Below, piece by piece: positions 6,115 to 7,644 of a stretch of DNA of 7,644 nt (position 1 is its first letter; each line of letters opens with the position of its first letter). The stretch covers positions 1 through 7,644 of the forward strand of contig JAJYBA010000071.1 in NCBI GenBank assembly GCA_021779235.1, given 5' to 3'. Both the position numbers and the translations under genes were made by a program. Source of the DNA: Bacillota bacterium. GTDB lineage: Bacteria > Bacillota > Clostridia > Clostridiales > Clostridiaceae. The notes below the pieces were generated by a model that was given only the letters and a program-made list of their open reading frames with translations, had not been told where the DNA came from and did not search any database.

Positions 6115-7644
6115 TTGAAACTTTTAAGATTTCAAGATAAAAAGAAGAGAAAAAAATTAATTTCGTTGTTGATGTCTAGTTTTTTAGTTGGTAATATTTG
6201 CATTTTTTCGGCGATAGATGTTTATGGGGCAACACAAAAGGAAGATTTAATTATTATAGATGAAAAAATTGCAAATGGGATACAATATATTGAGCAAAGA
6301 AGGAATTATTCTGATATACAACTAAAGCAGACGCTAAATATAATTAAGGCAGATTTGAATAATAAAGATGTAGGTGTAATATTTGCTAAATCAAAAGATG
6401 TAGTACTTTCAAAAGATACGGTATCAAAACAAATTGCACAAGAAAAAGCTAAGAATAATAGTGTGGTAGGAGGAATCAATGGTGATTTCTTCAATATGGT
6501 TATTGGCGCTAATGTGGGTCCTCAAATTAAAGATGGTACACCTTTAGTGGGATACACTTGCAAGTCAGATGAAAGTAGGTATCCAATATTCGGTATAGAT
6601 AAGAATAATAAGCCTTTTATAGAAAACCTGAATTTTAATGGCAAGCTTGTTAAGGATGACCCTAGATTAAATGATCCTAATGCAAATGTAGAGGAACAAA
6701 GTGTACCTATAGATAGTGTTAATAGATTTGATGAATTTGAAATAAATAAATACAGTGTGAAAAATAATCTAATGTTACTTACACCTGATTATAGTTTAGA
6801 GCAGAAAATAAAGCAGTCAGCTTATGCTCCAAGTGAAGTATTAACAGTAATTAGAGGTCTAGATGGACCTATATTGTTAGACAAGCAGTTCACAGGAGTA
6901 ATTGAGAGTATAGGAGCTGGAAGCAAAGAAGTAACGATTCCTAAAGATGGTATAGTTATTGCAGCAAATGGTACAAAAGCAAATTGGGTAAAAGATAATC
7001 TTAAAATAGGAGATAAGGTGAGGTTTAATTTAGGCTTTGGAAAGGAAGGCATTGCTAATGCCATGGGAGGATATAATTACTTAGTTAAGGATGGCAAAGC
7101 ACTGTCTGCTGAAGCTATGATAAGTGCTGGCGTAGAAAAATCTCTTGCAACCACTAGAAAGCCTAGAACATCCATTGGAATAACAGAGGATAATAAAATT
7201 ATTGCTCTAACCGTTGGTGGAGGACAAGCATCAGCTGCATTTAGTGATGGGGCTACTTTGCCAGAAATGGCAAATTTAATGGTAGAATTAGGAGCTAGAG
7301 TGGCATTGAATTTTGATGGTGGTGGATCAACCCAGATGAATGTAAGGCATTATGGTGACAATGATAATACCATAGTGAATATTCCATCTGATGCTTCAGA
7401 GAGGGCTGTGACTAATACCATTTTATTTACTAACAAGGCGCCAATAACTAATAAAGCTAGTGACATTATTTTAAAAGAAAATATACTTATATACAAAAAT
7501 TCAGCTTATAACTTTAGCCTAAAAGGAGTTGACACTAATTTACATCCTTTAAATTTTTCAGATAAAAAGGTTACTTGGTCTGTTAAAGGAGAAGTTGGAC
7601 AAGTTACTCCAAAAGGTGAGTTTGTAGCAGGTGATAAATCAGCA
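6115..7644 (+). CDS. Secreted phosphodiester glycosidase-family protein (NAGPA domain), partial at window end
   Basis: An open frame of 510 codons runs from a TTG start to the window edge with no stop. The start has AAAGGGGG (6098-6105) 9 nt upstream. The next in-frame ATG (6172) would delete the basic n-region, so TTG is preferred. Residues 1-39 form a signal peptide: a basic KKKRKK stretch, a hydrophobic core at about 15-33, and likely cleavage near VYG-A (38/39). The mature protein carries hallmarks of the NAGPA / phosphodiester glycosidase domain (PF09992): GGINGDFFN (119-127), PRTSIGI (350-356) and NFDGGGSTQM (399-408). The family includes the enzyme that uncovers mannose-6-phosphate in animals; bacterial members probably act on cell-surface glycans or exopolysaccharide. 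From about 435 the sequence changes to an Ig-like stretch (KVTWSVKGEVGQVTPKGEFVAG), probably the start of a Big-type domain. The natural substrate is unknown. Confidence 0.9.
   Translation, partial: MKLLRFQDKKKRKKLISLLMSSFLVGNICIFSAIDVYGATQKEDLIIIDEKIANGIQYIEQRRNYSDIQLKQTLNIIKADLNNKDVGVIFAKSKDVVLSKDTVSKQIAQEKAKNNSVVGGINGDFFNMVIGANVGPQIKDGTPLVGYTCKSDESRYPIFGIDKNNKPFIENLNFNGKLVKDDPRLNDPNANVEEQSVPIDSVNRFDEFEINKYSVKNNLMLLTPDYSLEQKIKQSAYAPSEVLTVIRGLDGPILLDKQFTGVIESIGAGSKEVTIPKDGIVIAANGTKANWVKDNLKIGDKVRFNLGFGKEGIANAMGGYNYLVKDGKALSAEAMISAGVEKSLATTRKPRTSIGITEDNKIIALTVGGGQASAAFSDGATLPEMANLMVELGARVALNFDGGGSTQMNVRHYGDNDNTIVNIPSDASERAVTNTILFTNKAPITNKASDIILKENILIYKNSAYNFSLKGVDTNLHPLNFSDKKVTWSVKGEVGQVTPKGEFVAGDKSA

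Noticed and set aside
6306..6494. 62-codon open frame on the minus strand
   Set aside because: Antisense to the signal-peptide and NAGPA coding region, which has recognisable motifs in the other strand.
6822..7064. 80-codon open frame on the minus strand with a Pro/Leu-rich product
   Set aside because: Antisense to the glycosidase gene; the composition is the usual shadow of a Gly/Lys-rich sense frame.

Overview
This AT-rich window (roughly one third G+C by eye) reads like a low-G+C Gram-positive anaerobe, most probably a Clostridium or close relative. The grounds are the A/T-rich codon use, strong AGGAGG-type ribosome binding sites, a TTG start, a B12-dependent (class II) ribonucleotide reductase and a secreted phosphodiester glycosidase. 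The genus is an inference from style and gene content.

Layout. Positions 1-69 hold the last codons of a rightward gene, followed by a hairpin terminator at 86-126 that probably also serves the leftward gene next to it. Positions 207-1805 (minus) encode a YtcJ-type metal-dependent amidohydrolase. Its own promoter lies at 1852-1880, bracketed by two copies of a 25-bp repeat. A perfect 12-bp hairpin at 1911-1940 separates it from nrdJ (1961-4993, minus), which encodes a 1010-aa adenosylcobalamin-dependent ribonucleotide reductase. A 500-bp divergent intergenic region (4994-5493) carries the control elements of nrdJ. These are a sigma-A-like promoter, two NrdR-box-like palindromes 30 bp apart with one filling the promoter spacer, a roughly 280-nt leader that can form several hairpins, and a hairpin between an unusually distant Shine-Dalgarno sequence and the start codon. 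To the right, on the plus strand, are a gamma-carbonic-anhydrase-like protein (5494-6000), its terminator (6014-6065), and a secreted phosphodiester glycosidase-family protein. The last gene starts at a TTG at 6115 and runs off the window end.

How the parts relate. Each gene appears to be its own transcription unit, with terminators or promoters between neighbours, and I see no shared pathway. The clearest regulatory story is nrdJ: repression by NrdR at the promoter (dATP/ATP-sensing in this family) plus possible post-transcriptional control through the leader. I see no new multi-gene system here. The parts most worth following are the nrdJ leader and start-site hairpin, and the paired repeats around the amidohydrolase promoter.
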